Assembly: GCA_934047225.1 (NCBI GenBank) | Contig: OW203987.1 | Coordinates: 30,399,501-30,463,500, forward strand | DNA from: Ypsolopha sequella | Lineage: Eukaryota > Arthropoda > Insecta > Lepidoptera > Ypsolophidae | DNA: 64,000 nucleotides | Direction of reading: 5' to 3' | Part shown: piece after piece, positions 55,576-64,000 of the stretch | Layout: the number at the start of each line of letters is the position of its first letter | How positions within the stretch are numbered: the stretch's first letter is position 1 | Translations under genes and position numbers: made by a program | Notes under the pieces: generated by a model | Databases searched by the model: none | Told to the model about the DNA's origin: nothing | The model's input: only the letters and a program-made list of their open reading frames with translations

Positions 55576-58015
55576 ATATTTTATGTATTTATTCTTCAAA
55601 AATAAAAAACAGGGGGCCGTCAGGTTTGTCAGTTTTACAAAAAAAACATAAGTATTTGGGAATTTGGAATATGCTGTTTTTAAACAACGAATATTGAAAA
55701 TGCCTATTTATGATATAGCTTTAGGATTACGTAGCGAACTTATTTTGTTTTATAAATTTGTCTGGTTTTTCTTTTGTTTTGACATTGTTACGCCCAACTC
55801 AAAATATCTCGTTACAAAATTCCTTTTACTAAAAATCTCGCTCACAGTTAGACCCACATCATGCAAACGAGCAATAATTTCTGCAAAACGTACATAATAT
55901 TTTTTCTTTTCTTCTTATGCAGGCGAGGATGTCGCCAGTTACCGGAAAAATACCGGGTGGCAGACAATTGTACCAATTATATTTGATGAGTGTAAAAGCC
56001 TTTTTCACACGACTATCACAAAGACAAAAAGAGTGTCATGCGTTTTACATATTTGTATGTAAGTTAATAATTAGAAACAAGACTTGGTGACTCGTCTGAC
56101 AAATTTGCAACTTACATTTTTGGTGTAAGAATGAATAATGACCTTTGTTTTACGTGAACATTTTTCTAACATCAAAAAGTAAACAAATTTAGTACTTACT
56201 TTAGTCCGAAAAGGATCAGCTCACATATAGCGACAACCACACATTCACAACGCCCCATTTTTATTAAAAATATATGTCTTGAGAGAGATTGACGCCATGA
56301 AAACTGGCCGGCCACCGGTGTTATGCAAAAGGATCTTTGTCAAAAAACTTTGGAATATCCGGAAAATTATTCAGAGGAAAAAAAATGTGTATTTTTTTAA
56401 AAATGTTACCGGCAAAACCTAATTTCAGGACAAACTAGTTTGGCCTAGGTAAATACTATAGTGAGTGACACGTGGCAGGATGTCCTGGGCCAAGTTCGAA
56501 GAAGAAAAGGCCGGGCCGTGTGTTATATTTAGTGATCGGAACAGGTAGACGGATCTAACCTAAACTTATTGGAACATAGTCAAAAAATGGAGACTTCCAT
56601 ACGACTCCAGCTAGATTTTCATTTATTTTTTAATCCGTATTAAAGTTTTACTGTATTGGGGACAAATGCAATTAAAAACTACGAAATAAGAAACCAATTT
56701 CCGTGGTTGCATCAGTCGCCATTTTGGTTTTAAATGGGAATTGTTTTTGCTCAATCAAATAAAATTTTACGAGATTTTAATCAAAATTTTTTCATTGCCA
56801 TTTGATATGTTATTTATTGTTTGTTCACCTAGTATCTGGGCGTATGCCCTTCATTCTAGAGCTAAGTGACGTTAGCACAACGTTAGTGGCTAAACGTGCA
56901 ACTATTACTGGTAAAAAAACAGCCACCAGCCATGTAAGAAAAAATATCAGGTTTAAGGTAAGTATTATCTCTTTATTTCACGTCATGTGATGGCAGGTGC
57001 TGGGATGGTTTTCTCATAGCATTTAACTTCTCGTTGTAAAGATTGCCATCCATTGTATCAGGGTTCTCCATTCTACGCCGGAACTCTAATAGAAATAACA
57101 GAACATTCCGTGAGCTTGGTACTTTCCAGAACAAGAAGACGGGGATTTCCCGAGCAATGTTTGAGGGAGCAGCGGGGATAACACGTGAAAGCAGCCATTC
57201 TGCAGTGTCGAGAAGTCACGTACGCATATTGGTACAGAAATATTTTTTCAAGGTAGCGAGAAAGTGACGTAAAAGCGACGCATATTTCGATGAAAACAAG
57301 TCACGCGCCACTTTGGAGGTGGTTGTCGTAAGCAGCAGTCTTGAGTGAGAATTAGTGTGAAAACCACAGAAAAATGTCCCTCTGTAGTTAAAAGATCCAG
57401 AAAGCCCTAGAAGTGGAACAAGACATTTTGGCTCGCGTAAGTTCAAGCCAAGTGGAGGAAGACTTCGGCAGGAGAACCCTTAAAAACCGTTAGTCTTTAG
57501 GGCATTTTGTTGCCTAGATTAAGCTAGGATTTATCTTTCCTTAAAGTATATTTACCTCTAGATCTGACTACTTGACTACTGTATGTATGTGTCGTGTTTT
57601 TGGGAAATAAATGTTATATCTATCTATCTATCTACTTGTGTTTTATTGATAGGGCTCTATTTTCTCCATTTCACGATAGATAAGTAGATCAGATTTCCCT
57701 GAGCCGTAACCCTTGAGAAGTCTGATATTAGCCGTGGCACGGTTGAGCAAACAAACTTAATAGCTCATTGGTACGGGTTCGAGTCTCGCATTGTCTGAAG
57801 AACGATACGGGTACGAGCCCCGTTGTCTGCTTGCAGATACTACTTTGATAAAGACTACGAGTTGTAATGTCATCTTTTAATAAATGTGTCCTGATATTTG
57901 CATGTCACGATACTTACAAGCAAATTACTTTGCCTGTTGAAAAACAAAATAAAGGACTGTTAGTTAACTTTTTAAGAAGAGGGTTTAATTAAAACGTGAA
58001 ACTAGTGATAGAGAT
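55576..58015. other. Non-coding region downstream of gene B
   Basis: Contains a fragment of the 45060-type repeat at 56230-56345, a LINE-tail-like end with (CTAT)n at about 57605-57635, and a fused A/B-box-like SINE remnant near 57760-57795 (TAGCTCATTGGTACGGGTTC, then GAGTCTCGC). Short frames at 56802-56990 and 57043-57267 are unrecognised. The 57010-57480 stretch is more GC-balanced but has no coherent conserved frame. Confidence 0.4.
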
Positions 58016-58019
58016 TTAT

Positions 58020-59498
58020 TTAAAGGTCTGAAACATCTCGTTTGTCTCTTTTTATATCTTCAACTACACTCGGTTCTCTTCTGGTCTCTTTTGCAACATC
58101 TAACGCTTCACTGAATCTTTTACCAAAGTCTTCATCTACCCTGTATAATAGCTCTTTGAACTTGTCCTGAGTAAGATGGGGCACACGAATGATATGGTTC
58201 ACTATATTGTCAATGAGTCTCTTCTTTTGGGCGTTGGTCTTCACTACTTTTCTGTAAAATTCCCTTGATGGTTCAAGGTCAACAGCATTGCTCTCTAGGA
58301 CTTCAAGGCGCTCTGTCGGTCGTCCTTCATCGACATACGGTATAGGCCCATTAAATGAGTTAGGAAAGTAGTTCGGAGCATCTTTCATGTTGTCGAAAAC
58401 TGGGGGCAGTCCATCACGTAAATAATTTTCCACGTCTACCCTTGGTTGATTAACTTTAATTTTATTTCGGTTAATGCCCAGTCTGTGTACATGAGCCGAA
58501 TTGTAAGCAATAACACGTCCTTTAAAGAGATGATCAGGAGGGCCTAAGATTCCTGGCACGAGGTTGGTGGGATTGTAAGCAGCCATTTCAACTTCTGCAA
58601 AGTGATTATCAACGTTTTTGTTAAGAACAACGCGTCCAATAGGTATTGTATGGTAAGTACCATTCTTCCATAGTCTTGTCACGTCGAATGGATCAAAATC
58701 AACCTCTTTGATACCCTTTGCAGACATGACGTCCATTTCTAGTCTCCAACAAGGGAACTCTTTATTTTCAATGCTATTTACAATATCTCGGATAAAGAAA
58801 TCAGGATACAAACTTCCTAACTGTGTTGCTTCTTCTAGAGTAAAACTGTCGAAGCCTTGCTCAGTCAAAAACTTAAATTTAACGTAATATTTGTCACCAT
58901 GCTTATTATAAATCTCATATGTGTGAATTGGAAACCCGTTCATTTTTCGGAACCCTCTTGGAAGCCCAAACTCTGAAGCCATCCAAAGGAAAGCATGGAG
59001 CCCATGAGGTTGTTGTGTAATTAAATCAAATACTGCAGTAAAATCTTTAAGAAAGGTTTTAGGATTTCTTCTCAACGCCCTAGCTGTTAATGTAAATAGA
59101 ATCGGGTCTCTAAAAAAGAACACTGGAATTTGAATATTGAGGATATCCAAGTTGCCTTCCTCAGTGTAAAACTTTAAAGAAAATCCTCTAAGACCTAGAG
59201 GTTCAAAATCACTTCCACCAGTTTCGGCTTGACTTGTGCCTAATCGGACGACTAAAGGAGTCCTTTTCCCAACCTTTTCAAACAACTTTGCTTTAGTATA
59301 TTTTGTGATGTCGTTGGTTACCTCAAAGTAACCAAAGGCTCCAGTTCCTTTGGCATTCACTTCTCTATTCGGGATTCTTTCATTGACTATGTTCTTGATT
59401 GTTTCAATGGCAAATTGGTTTGTCAGTAGGTCACTGTTGATAGTGAAGGCTTCTCTAATTTCAACTGGTTTACCAGCTGATGTGGTTAGTAAAGCTGG
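58020..59498 (-). CDS. Catalase-like gene B, exon 2: secreted catalase homologue with His-to-Asn change
   Basis: After a GTTCACAG acceptor the exon adds 492 residues in phase 0 to exon 1, giving 536. Catalase blocks are in order: LLTTSAGKPV, KGTGAFGYFEVTND, TPLVVRLGTSQAE, RGFSLKFYTEEGN, PVFFFRDPILF, RMNGFPIH-like, VPGILGPPDHLFKGR. The distal site reads ERIPNREVNAKGTG, so the catalytic His (human His75) is Asn92. Asn148 is Ile166 and Ser114 is Gly131. Proximal Arg372 and Tyr376 are kept (RVIAYNSAHVHRLG), and so are Arg383 (human Arg365) and His380, making the haem pocket less altered than in gene A. The protein ends RDVSDL, not a peroxisomal signal. By eye it is about two-thirds identical to gene A. 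An AATAAA overlaps the stop (58020-58015), allowing a very short 3' UTR. Ordinary catalase activity is unlikely; the function is unknown. Confidence 0.93.
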   Translation of the reverse strand, partial: PALLTTSAGKPVEIREAFTINSDLLTNQFAIETIKNIVNERIPNREVNAKGTGAFGYFEVTNDITKYTKAKLFEKVGKRTPLVVRLGTSQAETGGSDFEPLGLRGFSLKFYTEEGNLDILNIQIPVFFFRDPILFTLTARALRRNPKTFLKDFTAVFDLITQQPHGLHAFLWMASEFGLPRGFRKMNGFPIHTYEIYNKHGDKYYVKFKFLTEQGFDSFTLEEATQLGSLYPDFFIRDIVNSIENKEFPCWRLEMDVMSAKGIKEVDFDPFDVTRLWKNGTYHTIPIGRVVLNKNVDNHFAEVEMAAYNPTNLVPGILGPPDHLFKGRVIAYNSAHVHRLGINRNKIKVNQPRVDVENYLRDGLPPVFDNMKDAPNYFPNSFNGPIPYVDEGRPTERLEVLESNAVDLEPSREFYRKVVKTNAQKKRLIDNIVNHIIRVPHLTQDKFKELLYRVDEDFGKRFSEALDVAKETRREPSVVEDIKRDKRDVSDL

Positions 59499-60749
59499 CT
59501 GTGAACAAAATTTTAAATTTTGAATTTGTATAAAAAAACATAATAGTGTTCATTGTCAATCAAGCCAAAATTGCATTTAACGTATCTTAAATTATTTTAA
59601 ATGTAACAAACAGAGCCTACTTTATACCTTTAAGGTTGTTGCGTCAGAACTCGTTCCGAAACGGACAACTTATTATTATTGCGTCGGGACTCGTTCCGAA
59701 ACGTACAACTTATTATTGTTCTTCTTATTTACAACGTTATGCATTTAAGAACACAACATTGCTAAAAAGCCTAATTGACTTTCAATTATTGTCGTGTAAT
59801 GCCACAAATCACATTTTATTTAATACTTTATATTCAAAAATAATGTAAACAGTAATAAGTTGTGCATTTGGGAATGAAATACTGACACAAACACCTTAAA
59901 TAAAAACAAATGATAATTTCCCAATTTGTTGTTTATTAATTAAGGCATATATTTTTTTTATATACTAATAAAATTACGTTTATTTTTATAATTTAAGACA
60001 AATCTCTCCATATTCTACAGCCTTAAACAGACTAATTATACTACGAAGGAATTAAACTAAGTGTTTAAAAATGTACGAATGTGTACACGTTTCATTTTTA
60101 TTATAAAGTAATAAATAAATATGCACTGTGCAATTTAACTGGTTTTAGAGAAACTTGTGATAGTGCTCGTTCATATTGTATATGTTTATTTAGTTTTCAA
60201 AACGTTTCATTTAATAAAAATATTCGAAGTTATTGGAAGCAAGGTAAGAAGATAGTCCTCACACAGGCACAAACAGGTGGTCCACCATGCCTGAGATCGA
60301 TTGAAAGCGGTTATAATTGCACGCAGGTTTTTTTTTAGGTTTTTTTATAAACTAACCTAAGCTAACTCAGTGAAATTATAATTACACGTCTTTGACAATT
60401 TACCTACGACATGTCCATTCCCAATTGTCGGGCCTTATTTAAAACAAATTAATGTCGGGCAGCGACCACAACAACAACAACAATACAACTTTATTTGTAC
60501 ACCATATAAAAAGGAACAGAAATATAAATACTTAATTTTAACTAACGTATTATGTAGCACAAACAGGCGGCCTTATCGCTTAAGCGACGTCAGCAGCGTC
60601 GTCACTGGTGTGAATGTTTCGGCACCGCGCTCACCAACCCGCCTGCCCAACGAGTGTGAGTATAAATATGGGCATTTCTTCCGCGAGGACCACCAACAGT
60701 GGCGAAATGTTAAAGCGATTACATATAATATATTCAATAAGTTTTTAAC
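59499..60749 (-). other. Intron 1 of catalase-like gene B (1.25 kb)
   Basis: GTTAAA donor at 60749 and GTTCACAG acceptor ending at 59499. It contains a duplicated motif (TCGTTCCGAAACGGACAACT at 59651 and a near copy at 59692) and a LINE/SINE tail inserted close to the donor (60467-60720). No further exon is apparent. Confidence 0.65.
60467..60720 (-). mobile_element. LINE/SINE 3' end with (GTT)n tail in gene B intron
   Basis: On the minus strand it runs GGGCAGGCGGGTTGGTGAGC, then TAAGGCCGCCTGTTTGTGCT, ATGGTGTACAAATAAAGTTG and a (TTG)n tail (+ strand AACAACAACAACAA at 60471-60484). This ending is a common non-LTR retrotransposon tail in moths. Its GGGCAGGCGGGTTGGTG motif also occurs in the inverted repeat at 19666-20051. 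The insertion stops about 30 bp short of the exon 1 splice donor. Confidence 0.65.
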
Positions 60750-60881
60750 CTTGTGGTCTTGTTTGAACTGATTCAGCTGCCACGATGCGGGGTCAACATT
60801 GGCGTCTTCATCTTTAACTTTAGTTGTATTAACACTTAAAATTAAAACTGAAACTACCAGTACACTGCTGGTCAAATTCAT
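60750..60881 (-). CDS. Catalase-like gene B, exon 1 (signal peptide)
   Basis: ATG at 60881-60879, 44 codons, ending AAG before a GTTAAA donor (phase 0). MNLTSSVLVVSVLILSV is a secretory signal, followed by a linker and DANVDPASWQLNQFKQDHK, which matches the catalase N-terminal DPAxxQL motif. Length, phase and the DANVDxAS block are the same as in gene A exon 1. The start was chosen for the signal peptide and the TATA box 40 nt upstream. Confidence 0.82.
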
Positions 60882-60920
60882 TATTACCAACCAAGTAAAC
60901 GGTTTTAGTTAAAAATAATA

Positions 60921-60928
60921 TTTATATA
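60921..60928 (-). promoter_or_regulatory. TATA box of catalase-like gene B
   Basis: On the minus strand GCTATATAAATATT places TATATAAA 39 nt before the first base of the ATG. It has the same sequence and nearly the same spacing as gene A's box, consistent with a shared ancestral promoter. Confidence 0.65.
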
Positions 60929-61197
60929 GCCGGACGTGCAGTTCCTTACGAGCTGTCTATTTCGATAATTATCACTTGATTATAGTCAATTATTGCGCCA
61001 TCACTATTAGCTGTTTGGAATAAGTACGTATTCCGGCATGACGTCATGAGAATAGATGAGATGTGAAATACTTGGTCAATACAATTACACACATGCATTA
61101 TTTTGTAAAGTAATTTTTATGTCATCAATCACGCACCTTTGGGCCCTAAGATCAAAGTGTTTGCGTTGGGCCTGGTTACTTTTCTCTTGTGCACAAA

Positions 61198-61950
61198 ATA
61201 ACCACTAACAGAAGGCCTACTCCGGGTGCTACGCTTGACCGTAACGCTAGGGCTGTCATCTATGTACTAATAATAACCACTAACAGAAGGCCTACTCCGG
61301 GTGCTACGCTTGACCGTAACGCTAGGGCTGTCATCTATGTACTAATAATAACCACTAACAGAAGGCCTACTCCGGGTGCTACGCTTGACCGTAACGCTAG
61401 GGCTGTCATCTATGTACTAATAATAACCACTAACAGAAGGCCTACTCCGGGTGCTACGCTTGACCGTAACGCTAGGGCTGTCATCTATGTACTAATAATA
61501 ACCACTAACAGAAGGCCTACTCCGGGTGCTACGCTCGACCGTAACGCTAGGGCTGTCATCTATGTACTAATAATAACCACTAACAGAAGGCCTACTCCGG
61601 GTGCTACGCTTGACCGTAACGCTAGGGCTGTCATCTATGTACTAATAATAACCACTAACAGAAGGCCTACTCCAGGTGCTACGCTTGACCGTAACGCTAG
61701 GGCTGTCATCTATGTACTAATAATAACCACTAACAGAAGGCCTACTCCGGGTGCTACGCTTGACCGTAACGCTAGGGCTGTCATCTATGTACTAATAATA
61801 ACCACTAACAGAAGGTCTACTCCGGGTGCTACGCTTGACCGTAACGCTAGGGCTGTCATCTATGTACTAATATTAACCACTAACAGAAGGCCTACTGCGG
61901 GTGCTACGCTTGACCGTAACGCTAGGGCTGTCACCTATGTACTAATAAAG
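61198..61950 (+). repeat. 75-bp minisatellite, 10 copies, almost identical units
   Basis: Units start at 61198, 61273 and every 75 bp after. They differ by only a few single bases (for example CTTGACC/CTCGACC in the fifth and CCGGG/CCAGG in the seventh). The last two units are the most diverged. As 75 is 25 codons and the unit has no stop, a frame is open throughout on + (period ITTNRRPTPGATLDRNARAV plus IYVLI). This is a by-product of the unit length unless expression is shown. No A-box-like motif. Gene B's promoter lies about 270 bp to the left. Confidence 0.9.
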
Positions 61951-61959
61951 TTGTAAAAT

Positions 61960-62300
61960 TTTCGTACTCTTTACACTTATATTTTTTCTTAATTTTTACT
62001 GAAATGGGTTTTTTAATGTTTTATTGAAGCCAAAACTACCACTTTTAGAATGTTTGTCTGTCTGTATTTATGTTCCGCTTTAACTTGAGAACCACTCGAC
62101 CGATTTTGATGCCGTTTTTTTTTTATTATTATTGTAGTGACCCTGGTCAACATATAAGTCATAACGGTTGTTAATAAAATAAAACCCAAGCCGAAAATGG
62201 TTTTACCTTTCTTGTTTTACCTTTAAATGTAATAAAAAATCTTAGGAATAGGGTCCCGCTTGGCACCCTTCGGGTACGGAACCCTAAGAAGACAAATACG
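61960..62300 (+). repeat. Dispersed retroposon fragment ('GGGTACGGAACCCTA' type)
   Basis: The passage AACTTGAGAACCACTCGACC, GATTTTGATGCCGTTT, and GGGTCCCGCTTGGCACCCTT, then CGGGTACGGAACCCTAAGAA, is characteristic of an abundant retroposon in Lepidoptera. It is non-coding. Confidence 0.6.
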
Positions 62301-62431
62301 CACAACAAGAATGAAGATGAGTTGATGACTTACTGGACCTCCAGACAACAGTGACACACATGTAAACTGCAATACATTTCAGGCATTACAGCCCCCTCAG
62401 GCTACAGCTTATCCCACCGACAGTGCGTTAA

Positions 62432-62925
62432 GAGGATGGCATACCCTAGCAACTTTTTTTATTACCCGTCCACCACAACAAGTCTAATGGCAAAGACTTT
62501 ATTTGCTTATCATAGAGGCGATTATATGTTGGCTCTTTGGCCTCTTTTTCTTGGACGCGTAATACTAGTGATCACGCAGCGAAACAACAAATTGGTGTGT
62601 TTTTAGCTAATACTGAAATATTTTGTAGGGAAAAAAATATTGAATTTAAGTGATATACCTTCATATCTCTATTACCTATTTTATGAAAAAGAAATTAAGT
62701 TGATCTCTCAACCGCGTTCTTGAAGCGAACGTTTGAAAACCAAAAAAAAAAGAGGGTGCAAAACATTTTTTTTTTGACAGAAGTATAAATCTTAGTACAT
62801 TGTTTATACGTCAGATCCCTAGAGAAAAGATTATTAAACCAAATATTTTTTTTTCCATACAAGAATTTCTTCAAACGAATCCTAGATAGCCTGGAGTTAG
62901 TCATGCTCTAGGCTCAGGTACAGTC
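62432..62925 (+). mobile_element. TTAA-flanked non-autonomous element, copy
   Basis: TTAA at 62428-62431 and 62926-62929. It begins GAGGATGGCATACCCTAGCA and ends CTCTAGGCTCAGGTACAGTC, as does the copy nested in the LINE at 49226. Length 494 bp, non-coding, and the best preserved copy in the window. Confidence 0.78.
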
Positions 62926-62929
62926 TTAA

Positions 62930-63529
62930 AACACTGAAATGAAAAATAAATCCAAAGACGGGAGACTCTCTGTCCCGTCTATCAAGGCAAAGTTTTTAAT
63001 GGCCAAAAGGCAAAAAGCAAAGAAAGTCAATCAAAAAAAAAGAGATGACTTACTGATATTTATTAACAAAAGAACCTATAAAAGGTTAAATGGCTAACCT
63101 GCGTGACGCGATAGACCCCGCAATGAGCCTCCGACCCGAAATCATCAATGAAAAGCACTCCCGACGCCCTTGGCACCTGCCCCCGCAATCCATCCTCTCG
63201 CCCGTGATTGACTTTGACGATCGATATTTTTATTTTTTCGATACCTAGGGGGTTCATTATTAACCTATATAAAAAAATCCATAAAGTCAAATTTATTCCT
63301 ACACTGGGTCACGCAAGGACGCTTGGCTCTCTCTATATAAGGACAGCCTCATTAAATTCTATTCAGGCACGCCACGTTCACGTTTAGATACAAATGTGTA
63401 TGTACATAATAATGTACATGTATAATGTATACACATTCTACGTGTAAGTCTTTCAAACAACGTCGGACGTAATATTCATATTTACGTGCCAAATAAACCG
63501 TGATGCTTTTAAAAGTTTATATGTATTAC
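62930..63529. other. Non-coding, possible promoter-like or LTR-like stretch
   Basis: CTATATAAGGACAGCC (63333-63348) followed by TTCAGGCACGCC about 30 bp later resembles a TATA box plus initiator, and the upstream 63080-63220 stretch is unusually GC-rich for the window. No coding frame follows, so this may be a solo LTR fragment. There is too little to assign it. Confidence 0.25.
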
Positions 63530-64000
63530 TAGCTTTTGCCCGCGGCTTCGCCCGCGTTGATTAAGTTTTTGTATAGTCGTATCGAAACTGTAAATATTTT
63601 TAGTTTTAGTAGTTGACCTGACTTTGATTTAGAGTATTTAAAGTGTTTTTGGTTCTCATCATCTCTAATTTGATCCCTATATAATGCCGAAGAGCAAGAC
63701 ACGTTTCCGTCTTCTTTTTTATTTTTTTATTTAATCCTGTTTTTTAATTTTTCAGGGACCTTGTTTTTTTTTTTTATATTTATTTGCATCATTATACTTT
63801 TACATTGTTTATTATGTTACTTAATTTTTTATTGAATATTATATTACACCTTTAATATCTTTATCTAAATATATAAAAGAAGAACCTGACTGACTGACTG
63901 ACTGACTGACTTTTTTTTTTATTATTTTATTTAATCCTGTTTTTTAATTTTTCAGGGACCTTGTTTTTTTTTTTTTTTTTTATATATTTATTTGCATCAT
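63530..64000 (+). repeat. Retroposon start, direct repeat and (ACTG)n microsatellite at the window edge
   Basis: CTAGCTTTTGCCCGCGGCTT at about 63530 opens the same family as 41248. An 80-bp T-rich segment with CAGGGACCTTG (63716-63795) recurs in direct orientation at 63910-64000, separated by an (ACTG)n tract at 63888-63910. The window ends inside the second copy. Confidence 0.65.

Noticed and set aside
57043..57446. Overlapping frames on both strands downstream of gene B
   Set aside because: The frames are not similar to anything I know, and the region ends in a LINE-like tail with (CTAT)n, so decayed mobile DNA is more likely.
61189..61956. 255-codon repetitive open frame across the 75-bp array
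   Set aside because: It arises from a unit of 25 stop-free codons. There is no evidence of a signal, promoter or conserved flanking coding sequence, so it is kept as a repeat only.
63333..63375. TATA-plus-initiator-like sequence suggesting a promoter
   Set aside because: No coding exon follows within the remaining sequence and the context looks like an LTR or repeat fragment; listed only as a weak regional note.

Overview
The window looks like an AT-rich, transposon-dense stretch of an insect nuclear genome, most likely a moth or butterfly. Two repeats typical of Lepidoptera point that way: the 'tagcttttgcccgcggcttc' repeat near 63.5 kb and a degenerate copy near 41.25 kb, and the tandem repeat near 44 kb ending in a GTCGAATTGAGAACC-type tail. 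The spliced insect-type genes with TATA boxes and short first exons fit too. The species cannot be named from this sequence.

Only two genes are well supported, and they are paralogues. Gene A (+ strand, exon 1 at 32183-32314, exon 2 at 39775-41241) and gene B (- strand, exon 1 at 60881-60750, exon 2 at 59498-58020) face each other tail to tail. Each has a TATATAAA box 43-49 nt upstream of its ATG, a 44-codon first exon encoding a signal peptide plus the N-terminal catalase segment, one phase-0 intron at the same place, and one long exon with the rest of a catalase fold. Both keep the proximal haem-ligand tyrosine (Tyr376, human Tyr358). Both have lost the distal catalytic histidine (Ile92 in A, Asn92 in B; human His75) and the distal asparagine (Ile166 in both; human Asn148). 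They read as secreted, haem-competent catalase-like proteins that should not work as ordinary catalases. This pair is the most interesting biology in the window.

Layout: 1-9.4 kb is non-coding with palindromic elements and LINE tails. At 9.4-9.9 kb (- strand) there is a possible two-exon gene of 146 codons. From 13.8 to 26 kb lie LINE and SINE remnants, many palindromic (foldback) elements and a 31-bp minisatellite. At 26.3-29.7 kb there is a SINE with a hAT-type foldback inserted in it, then a Penelope-like retroelement with RT and GIY-YIG coding parts, about 600-bp inverted arms and hammerhead-like motifs. From 32.2 to 41.2 kb is gene A, whose 7.5-kb intron holds LINEs, SINEs, a decayed piggyBac-type element and two well-spliced-looking orphan exons. 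From 41.2 to 58 kb are long hairpins, a decayed jockey/CR1-type LINE with a TTAA-flanked element inserted in it, and 57-bp and 23-bp minisatellites. From 58 to 61 kb is gene B. From 61 to 64 kb are a 10-copy 75-bp array and more repeats.

A recurring pattern beyond ordinary repeats is that three separate tandem arrays (unit lengths 31, 57 and 43 bp) each carry, once per unit, a tRNA D-arm/A-box-like sequence (TAGCTCAGTT). At least two sit next to tRNA-derived SINEs, which suggests repeated tandem amplification of SINE heads. All similarity statements were made by eye; no alignment or database search was run.
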